A stretch of 64,000 nucleotides of DNA. Source: an uncultured Clostridia bacterium (GTDB taxonomy: Bacteria; Bacillota; Clostridia; TANB77; CAG-508). Shown piece by piece: positions 1 to 7,642 of this stretch. The notes under the pieces are model-generated. The model was not told the origin of the DNA. It ran no database searches and saw only the letters and a list, made by a program, of their open reading frames with translations. The DNA is taken from contig CANQVF010000005.1 of assembly GCA_947627185.1 (NCBI GenBank), forward strand, positions 28,269-92,268, in the 5' to 3' direction. Within the stretch, counting starts at the first letter, position 1; each line of letters opens with the position of its first letter. The position numbers were made by a program, and so were the translations under genes.

Positions 1-1242
1 TATTTCATTTGCTAAATCTTTTGAAGAAATATTAAAAGTATTTTTTTCACGTGCTGCATATATATCTAAAATTATAATATTATCAAAATTAGAAATTGCA
101 TCGGCAAAATCTTTTAATAAAAGTTTTGTTCTACTATAGGTATGTGGTTGAAAAATAACCCAAGATTCATTATATTTTTTATTTTTAATAGCATTTGCTG
201 TTGCTTTTATTTCAGTTGGATGATGTGCATAATCATCATATATATTAACATTTCCAGGTAATGTTCCTTTAAATTCTAATCTACGTTCAGCACCAGTAAA
301 TGATTTTAATGAACTCACAATGATACTGTTAGATATTCCATGATAATCGCAAACAGCAATACAAGCCAAAGCATTTAATATATTGTGTTTTCCAGCAATA
401 GAAAGTTCAATAGTAGAATAAAATTCACCATTTTTATATACATCAAATTTAGGAAAACCACTATCATTAAACCAAATATTTTTAGCAACAAAGTCTGCAG
501 ATTTATTTTCTATTCCATATGAAATAAATTTTGATTTTGTAATTTCTTTTAAATTATAACAATTAGGATCATCAGCATTAGTAACTAAAAGACCATCTGC
601 ATCTAATAATAATGCAAAATCTCTAAATGTTTTTACAATGTTATCAAAAGTTTTATAATAGTCTAAATGGTCATTATCTATATTTAAAATAACTTCAGTA
701 TTAGGAAAAAATTTTAAAAAATTAGCTTTATATTCACAAGATTCAAGAATAAAATATTCACTATTGCCAACTCTGTAATTTCCACCAATAGCGTCTAAAA
801 TAGCACCTACTTCAATAGAAGGATCTTTTTGTGCATTTATAAAACATATAGAAATCATAGAAGTTGTTGTTGTTTTACCATGAGTACCAGAAATGCAAAT
901 AGCTTCTTTATAAATTTTTGTTAAATAACCAACAAATTCACCTCTAGTAACAAGTGGTATATTATTTTCTTTAGCAACAAGAATTTCAGGATCTGTATCA
1001 CTTATTGCAGCAGAATAAATTATTAAATCAGCTTTTTTAGCGTTTTCTAAATCATGCCCAATTGTAGTTGTGATACCATCATTACTTAAAGAGTCTGTAA
1101 TAGCACTTCTATTTAAATCTGAACCAGTAACAGTATAGTTCCAATTTTTTAAAGTTTCAGCAATGGCGCTCATGCTAATTCCACCAATTCCAATAAGATG
1201 AATGTGATTATATTTTCTTAAATCTGTTATTTCTAAATTCAT
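1..1242 (-). CDS. murC: UDP-N-acetylmuramate--L-alanine ligase (3' end cut by window edge)
   Basis: Reading the minus strand from ATG at 1242 gives an open frame of 414 codons running off the window edge. It shows the MurC hallmarks in order: the N-terminal dinucleotide-fold-like GIGGISMSAIAETL (about residues 18-31), the Mur-ligase ATP loop GTHGKTTTT (119-127), NIDNDHLDY (188-196) and, further on, DDYAHHPTEI and FQPHTYSRT. MurC adds L-alanine to UDP-MurNAc in the cytoplasm, the first step of the peptidoglycan stem peptide. The start is supported by AGGAGG about 8 bases upstream (minus strand, near 1253-1258). Full family length is about 450-460 residues, so roughly 40 C-terminal residues are missing beyond base 1. 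It diverges from spoVG. Confidence 0.97.
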   Translation of the reverse strand, partial: MNLEITDLRKYNHIHLIGIGGISMSAIAETLKNWNYTVTGSDLNRSAITDSLSNDGITTTIGHDLENAKKADLIIYSAAISDTDPEILVAKENNIPLVTRGEFVGYLTKIYKEAICISGTHGKTTTTSMISICFINAQKDPSIEVGAILDAIGGNYRVGNSEYFILESCEYKANFLKFFPNTEVILNIDNDHLDYYKTFDNIVKTFRDFALLLDADGLLVTNADDPNCYNLKEITKSKFISYGIENKSADFVAKNIWFNDSGFPKFDVYKNGEFYSTIELSIAGKHNILNALACIAVCDYHGISNSIIVSSLKSFTGAERRLEFKGTLPGNVNIYDDYAHHPTEIKATANAIKNKKYNESWVIFQPHTYSRTKLLLKDFADAISNFDNIIILDIYAAREKNTFNISSKDLANEI

Positions 1243-1380
1243 TTTGTAATTGCCTCCTAAATATATTGCAATTATACTATTATATATAAAGAATTTCAAG
1301 TAAAACCAATAATTTTTGAATTTCATTTTTTTACAAAAATATTTATAAAATAAATATTTAAATAAAATATTAAAAAAAAA

Positions 1381-1407
1381 GAAGGAAAAAAAGATTTTAT
1401 GTAGAAT
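1381..1407 (+). promoter_or_regulatory. Candidate sigma-H-like promoter of spoVG
   Basis: GAAGGAAAA at 1381-1389, 13 bases, then AGAAT at 1403-1407 resembles the sigma-H pattern RWAGGANNT-N12-14-HGAAT, with one mismatch in the -35 element. spoVG of Bacillus subtilis is a classic sigma-H gene, so the match is in the expected place. The surroundings are so A-rich that chance is a real alternative. Confidence 0.35.
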
Positions 1408-1468
1408 AATAAAATTAGTACATAGATTTTTTATGTATTAAAACGAGAAGAAAGAGGTGCTTAGAACA

Positions 1469-1762
1469 ATGCAAATAACAGATGTACGTTTAAGAAAAGT
1501 AAATTTAGAAAACAGAATGAAAGCAGTAGCTTCTGTAACATTCGATGGTGAATTCGTAATTCACGATATCAAAGTTATCGAAAGTCAAAATGGATTATTT
1601 ATTGCTATGCCTAGTAAAAAAACTCCAAACGGAGAATTCAAGGATATAGCTCATCCAATTAATGCTGAAACTAGAGAGAAAATTCAAAAAGCTATATTAG
1701 AAGCTTATGAAGCTCCTGAAGCTGAAGCAGAAACATCAGCAACAGAAGAATCAGCAGAATAA
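1469..1762 (+). CDS. spoVG: SpoVG family RNA/DNA-binding regulator
   Basis: A 97-residue protein starting [11 protein letters not shown], with the family core [12 protein letters not shown] and the strongly conserved [10 protein letters not shown], followed by [16 protein letters not shown]. SpoVG proteins are small site-specific nucleic-acid-binding regulators; in Bacillus they affect asymmetric septation and in other Firmicutes capsule and virulence genes. I chose ATG 1469 rather than GTG 1457: GAGGTG at 1454-1459 is the ribosome-binding site and lies about 9 bases before ATG, and every known SpoVG starts at this methionine. The tail is acidic and Ala/Glu-rich, as is usual. Monocistronic: followed at once by a strong terminator. 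Confidence 0.96.
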   Translation: MQITDVRLRKVNLENRMKAVASVTFDGEFVIHDIKVIESQNGLFIAMPSKKTPNGEFKDIAHPINAETREKIQKAILEAYEAPEAEAETSATEESAE

Positions 1763-1777
1763 TTAGGTAGTATTGAG

Positions 1778-1809
1778 AAAGCGTTACTTGTTTTGTAACG
1801 CTTTTTTTG
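1778..1809 (+). terminator. Intrinsic terminator after spoVG
   Basis: A 10-bp perfect stem, AAAGCGTTAC (1778-1787) with GTAACGCTTT (1795-1804), a 7-base loop and a run of T directly after. It closes the spoVG transcript. Confidence 0.93.
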
Positions 1810-1865
1810 TATCTAATAGAATTTAAAAAAATTTATTTTTTAATATAAAAAAATGTAATTTCATA

Positions 1866-1894
1866 TTGTTATTTTTGCAATTTATGTGTATAAT
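1866..1894 (+). promoter_or_regulatory. Sigma-A-type promoter of the 1918-6273 gene group
   Basis: TTGTTA at 1866-1871, a 17-base spacer and a perfect TATAAT at 1889-1894. It sits about 24 bases before the start codon of the downstream membrane protein and behind the spoVG terminator. Confidence 0.7.
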
Positions 1895-1917
1895 ATGTAG
1901 GAAAAGAGGGAGAAAAT

Positions 1918-4023
1918 ATGAAAAAAGGAAATATAGAAGATATTTATATAGGAGCAAATATGGGACCTATTAGTAAAAAAAGTAATAAGGGGATAATCAT
2001 AGTATTAATAGTTCTTATCATTATATTAGCTTGTATGGTTGGTGCATATTTTTATTTTGTTAATAAATCAATAACTCCAAAGGAAAGTTTTATTCAAAGT
2101 TTCAGCAAAACTAATATAAATAAATTTATGCAAAATGATATTTATAATGAAATTTTAAATAGAATTTCAAATGAGAATTCAGAATCAACCACAAAAGTTA
2201 AGTTTTCAACTACAGATGAAAACGATAGTTTAGAGGGCGTTGAAATTAGTGATTTTGAGTTGAATCTTAATAACAAAACAGATATTGAAAAATCAAAATC
2301 ATTTATCGAATTACTATTAAATTATTCTGGAAATGAATTATTTAAGGCTAGACTATTAGCTACAGAAAATGAAATAGCTATTGCTTCTGATGAAATTGTA
2401 AATAGATATGTCGGAATTCATTATGATAAAATGCCTGAAATTCTAGGAATAGATGTAGACAAAGAAAAAGTAGAAGAAACTACTAATTTACAAAAAATAG
2501 ATTTAACAGAAGAAGAAAAAAATAATTATTTAAAAAATTATATGTCTAAATTTTTAGAAAATATACCAGATGAAAAGTTTTCAACAGAAGAAAACATAAC
2601 AATTGAGAAAAATAGTAATAATGTTCCAGTTATTTCATATACTTTAAGTTTAACTCAAGATGAATATAAATCTAATTTAGTAAGTTTATTAACACAATTA
2701 AAATCTGATGAAGAATTGCTTGGAAAACTTTGTAAAGAAGAAAATAGTTCTTCAAATAGTTCTGCTGTATTTATAGATTCAGATTCTGAAACAAATACAA
2801 CTTCAGAAGAAAATACTACAGCAGAGAATAATGAATCATTAAACGCAGAAGTTTCTAATTCTACCATAAACATATATGAAACAACAAATTCCTCAGTAGA
2901 TCAAGTTCAAGAAAGTAATTATAATTCAAGTTTAGAATTAGATTCAAATAGTTTATATAATACTGAATCAGATGAACAAAGCATGTCTACAGAAAATTCT
3001 GATGTAGTGAAAGCAGATACAGGAAATACAAAAGCTATTACATCATTTGTTCAAATATTTATGGGATACAAAATAGATGGAAGTGTTGAAGATTTACAAT
3101 CTCAAATAGATTCTTTAATTAAATTTATTAATTCAAGCAAAGGTGATGGATTAAAAGTAGTATCTTACGTTAGTGAAAAAACTACTGAGAAAATAAATTT
3201 CACATTTCCAGGTAGTACATTAGAATGTGAATTTACTGTAGATGAAAACAATGCAAATAGCAATCAAATGAAAATATCATATTTAAATACAGAAAATAAG
3301 AATGAATCAGAAGATGGAACAATAACATATTCAGCAGAAGATGATATTAGCGATGCAAATGTATCACAAAAAAGTGGATTTACACTACTTTTAAATAAAG
3401 TAGAAAATGAAGCTAGTACAAATTTAAAAGCAACATTAAGTCTTGCAGAAGATGAAAAAATCAATAATAAATATGATATAGATATAAAAACAGACGGAAC
3501 CTCAACTTCTAATAACATAAAAAATGATATTGTAATCGGTATTAATACAGATACAAGTAAATATCAAGCTGTTATAGAAAATTCAATTAATTTCGGGTCA
3601 GCTCCAGAAATTGAAGATTTAACAGATGAAAATTGTTTATTTGTGGAAAACTTATCAGAAGAAGAAAGAATGCAAACTTTTCAAGCAATTATGCAAAAAA
3701 TTGGTGAAGTTTATGCTCAAAAATTACAAGATATGAACTTAATTAATACAAATACAGGAACTTCATTTAGTACTACACAAAGTACTGAAAATGTTTCTAA
3801 TAAAGTTAGTAAAGAAGATGCAAAAAGTGTTTTAATTGATAAAGTTGCAAAAATGATGGGAGAAGCTCAAAATAATGGAGAAGAATTTACAATTAAAAAC
3901 TTAGAAGGACTTCAGATAGAAGGATATCAAGTATCAACAACGGTTACAGATGAAGCAGCAATTATAGTTGTAGATACACATACATTTAAAATAGATAAAA
4001 ACTTTATAATAACAGATGAATAA
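1918..4023 (+). CDS. Membrane-anchored extracellular protein of unknown function (701 aa)
   Basis: I do not recognise the family. A short cytoplasmic N-terminus with lysines (residues 1-24) leads into one hydrophobic helix (about 24-47), so the bulk should lie outside the membrane. Residues about 110-265 form one folded-looking segment, about 275-365 is a Ser/Asn/Thr/Glu-rich low-complexity linker, and about 370-700 forms a second segment ending in VDTHTFKIDKNFIITDE. There is no lipobox or sortase motif. Start ATG 1918 has AGAGGGAG 8 bases upstream. The next gene follows after 22 bases and is also a type II anchored protein, suggesting an operon of surface proteins. A sensor or surface scaffold is possible, but nothing in the sequence decides this. 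Confidence 0.85.
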   Translation: MKKGNIEDIYIGANMGPISKKSNKGIIIVLIVLIIILACMVGAYFYFVNKSITPKESFIQSFSKTNINKFMQNDIYNEILNRISNENSESTTKVKFSTTDENDSLEGVEISDFELNLNNKTDIEKSKSFIELLLNYSGNELFKARLLATENEIAIASDEIVNRYVGIHYDKMPEILGIDVDKEKVEETTNLQKIDLTEEEKNNYLKNYMSKFLENIPDEKFSTEENITIEKNSNNVPVISYTLSLTQDEYKSNLVSLLTQLKSDEELLGKLCKEENSSSNSSAVFIDSDSETNTTSEENTTAENNESLNAEVSNSTINIYETTNSSVDQVQESNYNSSLELDSNSLYNTESDEQSMSTENSDVVKADTGNTKAITSFVQIFMGYKIDGSVEDLQSQIDSLIKFINSSKGDGLKVVSYVSEKTTEKINFTFPGSTLECEFTVDENNANSNQMKISYLNTENKNESEDGTITYSAEDDISDANVSQKSGFTLLLNKVENEASTNLKATLSLAEDEKINNKYDIDIKTDGTSTSNNIKNDIVIGINTDTSKYQAVIENSINFGSAPEIEDLTDENCLFVENLSEEERMQTFQAIMQKIGEVYAQKLQDMNLINTNTGTSFSTTQSTENVSNKVSKEDAKSVLIDKVAKMMGEAQNNGEEFTIKNLEGLQIEGYQVSTTVTDEAAIIVVDTHTFKIDKNFIITDE

Positions 4024-4045
4024 AAAAATGAAGGAGAGATAAAAT

Positions 4046-5023
4046 ATGGATACTAAAAAGAAAAAATTAGTTATAAGGCGAATAATAGTTTTAATAGTTT
4101 TAGCAATAATTATTTGTTTAATATTATGTGGAATATTTAAATTAATTAAAAAAATCTCTCCAGAAAAAGTTATGGGAAACTATTCTAATAATAATATGGG
4201 GCTAGTTTCTAATGTGGGTAATACAGTTTTTTATAATAAATATGAAAAAGGAATTTTTAAAGTAGATGGTTCAAATGAAACAAAGTTAACAGATCAAACA
4301 GCATATTGCATAACAATTGTTGATGATACAATTTATTATTTAACTGTTTCTGATGAAAATACTATAGATTTAAGTTCTGTAAAAACAAATGGCGAAGATT
4401 TAAAATTAATAAAAACAGTATATACTGCCAATAGTAAATTTTATATAAAAGATGGATTTGCATATTATATATCAAACAAAGATCAAATTTCAATAAATAA
4501 AATTTCTTTAGAAAATTCTGAAGAAAGCACAGTTGTTTTAGCAAATGTACAAGACTTTATTTTAGAAAATAATACTATTTATTATACAGATAATGTTGGA
4601 TTTTTACATTCAATTAATATAGATGGAAGTAATAAAAAAGATATTTCAACAGAATATAACATAAAAAATATTCAAATATTGAATAATTGGATATATTTTT
4701 ATAATGAAAATGAAAATGCTTTATGCAAAATAAAGAAAAATGGAACTTCAAAAACTACTGTTGCAACTTTTGTTAATAATGAAATGTACAATATAACAAG
4801 TAAAAATATATATTATTTTGACCAAGTAAATAGTTGCATATGTAAAGCTGATTTAAAAGGAAAAAAATCAAAAGTTGTTGTTCAATTAGATGCTTCTAGA
4901 ACAAAAATAAATATTGTAAATGGAATAATATATTATTTAGATAATAGCAAAGATGAATCTCAAATTTATCAAATATTTAGAGTAAAAGAAAACGGCAAAA
5001 GTGTAAACCCAATAGAATATTAA
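4046..5023 (+). CDS. Membrane-anchored DUF5050-like beta-propeller protein
   Basis: 325 residues: basic start, one transmembrane helix (about 10-32), then repeats of the kind IYYLT..., FYNEN..., IYYLDN alternating with phrases such as KVDGSNETKL, IDGSNKKDIS and KKNGTSKTTV. This spacing of aromatic-rich strands and 'xxDG/NGxxxxxL' turns is typical of the DUF5050/propeller repeats found in surface proteins of Clostridia. Predicted to sit outside the membrane as a propeller; the family has no assigned activity and binding is only an inference. AAGGAGAG lies 8 bases before ATG 4046. It is co-oriented with and 22 bases behind the preceding anchored protein, and a 49-codon ORF follows. Confidence 0.85.
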   Translation: MDTKKKKLVIRRIIVLIVLAIIICLILCGIFKLIKKISPEKVMGNYSNNNMGLVSNVGNTVFYNKYEKGIFKVDGSNETKLTDQTAYCITIVDDTIYYLTVSDENTIDLSSVKTNGEDLKLIKTVYTANSKFYIKDGFAYYISNKDQISINKISLENSEESTVVLANVQDFILENNTIYYTDNVGFLHSINIDGSNKKDISTEYNIKNIQILNNWIYFYNENENALCKIKKNGTSKTTVATFVNNEMYNITSKNIYYFDQVNSCICKADLKGKKSKVVVQLDASRTKINIVNGIIYYLDNSKDESQIYQIFRVKENGKSVNPIEY

Positions 5024-5045
5024 TTTAAGTCTAGGAGGTATTTAT

Positions 5046-5195
5046 ATGAAATTAGGAACTGTTGTCTATGGAAATCAAATCTATAATTTAGACGGTATGT
5101 CTTTAGATGAGATGAAATTACTTTTACAAAATATTGAAAACGATAAAAGAGAAAGTATAAGAATAGCAAAAGATGTTATTAAAAATAATGAATAG
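5046..5195 (+). CDS. Small protein of unknown function (49 aa)
   Basis: A short ORF starting MKLGTVVYGNQIYNLDGMS and ending KDVIKNNE. It has an excellent ribosome-binding site, AGGAGG at 5033-5038, 8 bases before ATG 5046. The stop codon is followed by the GGAGG of the next gene with no other spacing, so the two are probably translated together. No membrane segment or cysteine; the C-terminal half looks helical and charged. I do not recognise it. The Shine-Dalgarno sequence and tight packing are the reasons to call it real. Confidence 0.72.
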   Translation: MKLGTVVYGNQIYNLDGMSLDEMKLLLQNIENDKRESIRIAKDVIKNNE

Positions 5196-5210
5196 ATGGG
5201 AGGCTTTACT

Positions 5211-6092
5211 TTGAAACTAACAAACCAACAAAAATGTGAAAATTTATTGAAATTTTATGATGACTCAGAAAATAATATAAAAGCAGATGCTTTAGTAAAT
5301 AGAGCTTATATTGATAAAGTTTCAAAACAAACGATAAATGAAAAAGTAAATGCTCAAATGAATTCTATAAAAACTGAGATTTACAATATAAATCCTAAAT
5401 TTAAAGAGGGCTCAAAAAATTATGAAGCTACTAAAAAATTAGTTTCAGAAACTTTATCAAATTATGAGCAAGCTCTTTTAGATTTAAGCAGTTTTTATGA
5501 TGGAAAAATAGAACAATTAATATTAAGAAAAGTAGAATTAGAATCAAGTTTAATAGGTTCAATTTTAAATGAAGAATATTTAAATGAAAATATTGAAAAA
5601 AGAAATAATCAAAAAGAAAACGATAGTGTAAAAAAATCTGTAAAAGATAATATAAAAGCTGTAATAGAAAAAATTAAAAATAGAAGAACAGCTAACGCAG
5701 AAGTAGATCCTAAAATGATTACTAATCTTTTAGATCAACAAGAAGTTGCTATTGAACTTGATGAACAATTTTCAAATAATATTGATAAAATAATTAAAGA
5801 TAAAAATGATAATAAAGATTCTATGGAAAAATTTGAACAAGAAATTTCATTGATAAATAGTGAAATAGATAAAATTAACGAAAGAAAGAAAAATTCTATC
5901 TATGATGCTATGGAAATTGGTGGTAAAGAATTAACTCCTAATGTAAAAAAGATAAAAATATTTGGAAGAATAACAAGATTTTTTGTTAGTAGATTTAATA
6001 CAGCAAAAGTTGTACAATCTACAATTATAGATCCATTAAATGAAAGAATAGAAATATTTAAAGTAAATGAATTATCTAGTATGAAAGGTTAA
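5211..6092 (+). CDS. Cytoplasmic coiled-coil protein of unknown function (293 aa)
   Basis: Starts KLTNQQKCENLLKF after initiator Met and is nearly all helical: long heptad-like, Lys/Glu/Asn-rich stretches at about residues 85-130 and 170-235, with one less charged stretch near the C-terminus (KIFGRITRFFVSRFNTAKV) that could be an amphipathic membrane-touching helix. No signal peptide. I chose TTG 5211 because an upstream in-frame ATG at 5196 overlaps the GGGAGG that must be the ribosome-binding site (5198-5203) for TTG. Flanked by two tiny ORFs (5046 and 6109), the three may form one small system. No family recognised. Confidence 0.78.
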   Translation: MKLTNQQKCENLLKFYDDSENNIKADALVNRAYIDKVSKQTINEKVNAQMNSIKTEIYNINPKFKEGSKNYEATKKLVSETLSNYEQALLDLSSFYDGKIEQLILRKVELESSLIGSILNEEYLNENIEKRNNQKENDSVKKSVKDNIKAVIEKIKNRRTANAEVDPKMITNLLDQQEVAIELDEQFSNNIDKIIKDKNDNKDSMEKFEQEISLINSEIDKINERKKNSIYDAMEIGGKELTPNVKKIKIFGRITRFFVSRFNTAKVVQSTIIDPLNERIEIFKVNELSSMKG

Positions 6093-6108
6093 ATAATAGG
6101 AAATAAAA

Positions 6109-6273
6109 ATGGATGATTTTAAAATGAAAGTAGATGAATCATATAAAAAAGGAATAGAAAAAATTCCAAATTTTCAAAAAGTTTTATCAGAAATAACTAA
6201 AACAGCACAAAAAGATGATTTGAGTTTGGAATTAACTAATAATAATTTAGATGATAGAGAAATGGATTTATAA
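6109..6273 (+). CDS. Small helical protein of unknown function (54 aa)
   Basis: ORF starting MDDFKMKVDESYKKGIEKI and ending DDREMDL. It begins 16 bases after the coiled-coil gene, with a weak upstream site (TAGGAA, 6096-6101). Charged, no membrane segment, probably helical. The last gene of its group, directly in front of the pheS T-box leader. Its reality rests on position and amino-acid composition like that of its neighbours; it could also be chance. Confidence 0.55.
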   Translation: MDDFKMKVDESYKKGIEKIPNFQKVLSEITKTAQKDDLSLELTNNNLDDREMDL

Positions 6274-6329
6274 AATAAATACTTGATTTTAAATAAAAAA
6301 TATGCTATATTATTAACATAATATTTTAA

Positions 6330-6568
6330 AACCGCTAATAAAAAGCAAAGTAAGTAAATAGTTTGGTTTTAAAGAGAAAACAAATGTTACGCTGAAAATT
6401 TGTTTAAACTGTATTTACTGAAATTTCACTTTTGAGGTTTTTATGGTGAAAAAATAGTAGCCATAAACGTTTGTTACGTTATAACTTTAATGAGGTTAAT
6501 TTATAAAATTAATAAAATTAGGTGGTAACACGTTTTAATTCGTCCTATGCATATAGGACGTTTTTTTT
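6330..6568 (+). promoter_or_regulatory. T-box leader (tRNA-Phe) of pheST
   Basis: The stretch contains the diagnostic T-box sequence AGGTGGTAACACG at 6520-6532, followed by the terminator hairpin CGTCCTATGC/ATATAGGACG at 6541-6560 with eight T (6561-6568). Stem I can be drawn as GTAAATA pairing with TATTTAC and AAAGT with ACTTT; the internal loop left on the 3' side contains TTC at 6425-6427, a phenylalanine codon in the specifier position. Uncharged tRNA-Phe should stabilise the antiterminator and switch on pheS-pheT. This leader fills nearly the whole 307-base gap between 6273 and pheS. Confidence 0.95.
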
Positions 6569-6580
6569 AAGGAGGGAAAA

Positions 6581-7630
6581 ATGAAAGAAAAACTTGAAAA
6601 GATTAAAGAAAATGCAAAAGAAAGTATTAACAAAATTCAAAATTTACAAGAATTGCAAGATTTAAAAGTAAAACTTTTAGGTAAGAAAAGTGAATTATCT
6701 ACAATTTTAAAAGGTTTAGGAAGTTTAGCTGCAGAAGAAAGACCAAAAGTAGGAAGCTTTGTAAACGAAGTAAGAAACGAAATTGAATCAAATATTAATG
6801 AAGCAGAAAAAAAACTTAAAGAAAAAGCATTATCACAAAAGTTGGAAAAAGAAAAAATAGATATTACAGTACCTGGAACAAAAGTAAAAAGAGGAAGTAA
6901 ACATCCAATAAATAGAGTTATAGAAGAAATTCAAGATTTATTTGTTTCTATGGGATATGATGTTGTAGATGGTCCAGAGCTTGAAACAGATGAATTTTGT
7001 TTTGAAAGATTAAATCTTCCAGATGGTCACCCAGCAAGAGATATGCAAGATAGTTTCTATATAACAAGTGAATATTTATTAAGAACACAAACTTCTGCAG
7101 TTCAAGCAAGAACAATGCTTGCTAATACAGAAAAATCTCCAATAAGAATGGTTTGTACAGGAAAAACATATAGAAGAGAAGATGATGCCACACATTCTCA
7201 TCAATTTAATCAAGTTGAAGGTTTAGTAATAGATAAAAAAGAGTTAAACGTATCTTTAGCAGATTTAAAGGGAACATTAGAAGTTTTTGTTAAAAAAATG
7301 ATTGGAGAAAAAACTGAATTAAGATTTAGACCAAGTTATTTCCCATTTACAGAACCTTCTTATGAAGTTGATGTTACTTGTTTTAAATGTGGTGGAAAAG
7401 GATGTCCACTTTGCAAAAAAACAGGTTGGATTGAACTTTTAGGAGCTGGAATGGTACACCCAAATGTATTGAAAATGAATGGATATGATCCAGAAAAATA
7501 TGCAGGATTCGCATTTGGTACTGGTATAGATAGATTAGCAATGTTCAAATATGGAATTACAGATATGAGATATCTATATACAAATGATGTTAGATTTTTA
7601 AGTCAATTTGATAGAAAAGATGAAGAATAA
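6581..7630 (+). CDS. pheS: Phenylalanyl-tRNA synthetase alpha subunit
   Basis: 349 residues, normal length. A coiled-coil N-terminal arm (about 1-95, KLLGKKSELSTILKGLG) is followed by the class II catalytic core: DVVDGPELETDEFCFERLN, RDMQDSFYI, RTQTSAVQARTM, the motif-2-like region around RREDDATHSHQFNQVEGL, and motif 3 in FGTGIDRLAMFKYGI. The CFKCGGKGCPLC cysteine cluster just before the last core segment is a known Firmicutes-type feature. It pairs with PheT as an alpha2-beta2 enzyme that charges tRNA-Phe. GGAGGG lies directly upstream at 6571-6576, behind the T-box terminator; pheT follows after 12 bases. Confidence 0.98.
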   Translation: MKEKLEKIKENAKESINKIQNLQELQDLKVKLLGKKSELSTILKGLGSLAAEERPKVGSFVNEVRNEIESNINEAEKKLKEKALSQKLEKEKIDITVPGTKVKRGSKHPINRVIEEIQDLFVSMGYDVVDGPELETDEFCFERLNLPDGHPARDMQDSFYITSEYLLRTQTSAVQARTMLANTEKSPIRMVCTGKTYRREDDATHSHQFNQVEGLVIDKKELNVSLADLKGTLEVFVKKMIGEKTELRFRPSYFPFTEPSYEVDVTCFKCGGKGCPLCKKTGWIELLGAGMVHPNVLKMNGYDPEKYAGFAFGTGIDRLAMFKYGITDMRYLYTNDVRFLSQFDRKDEE

Positions 7631-7642
7631 AAGGAGGATATT

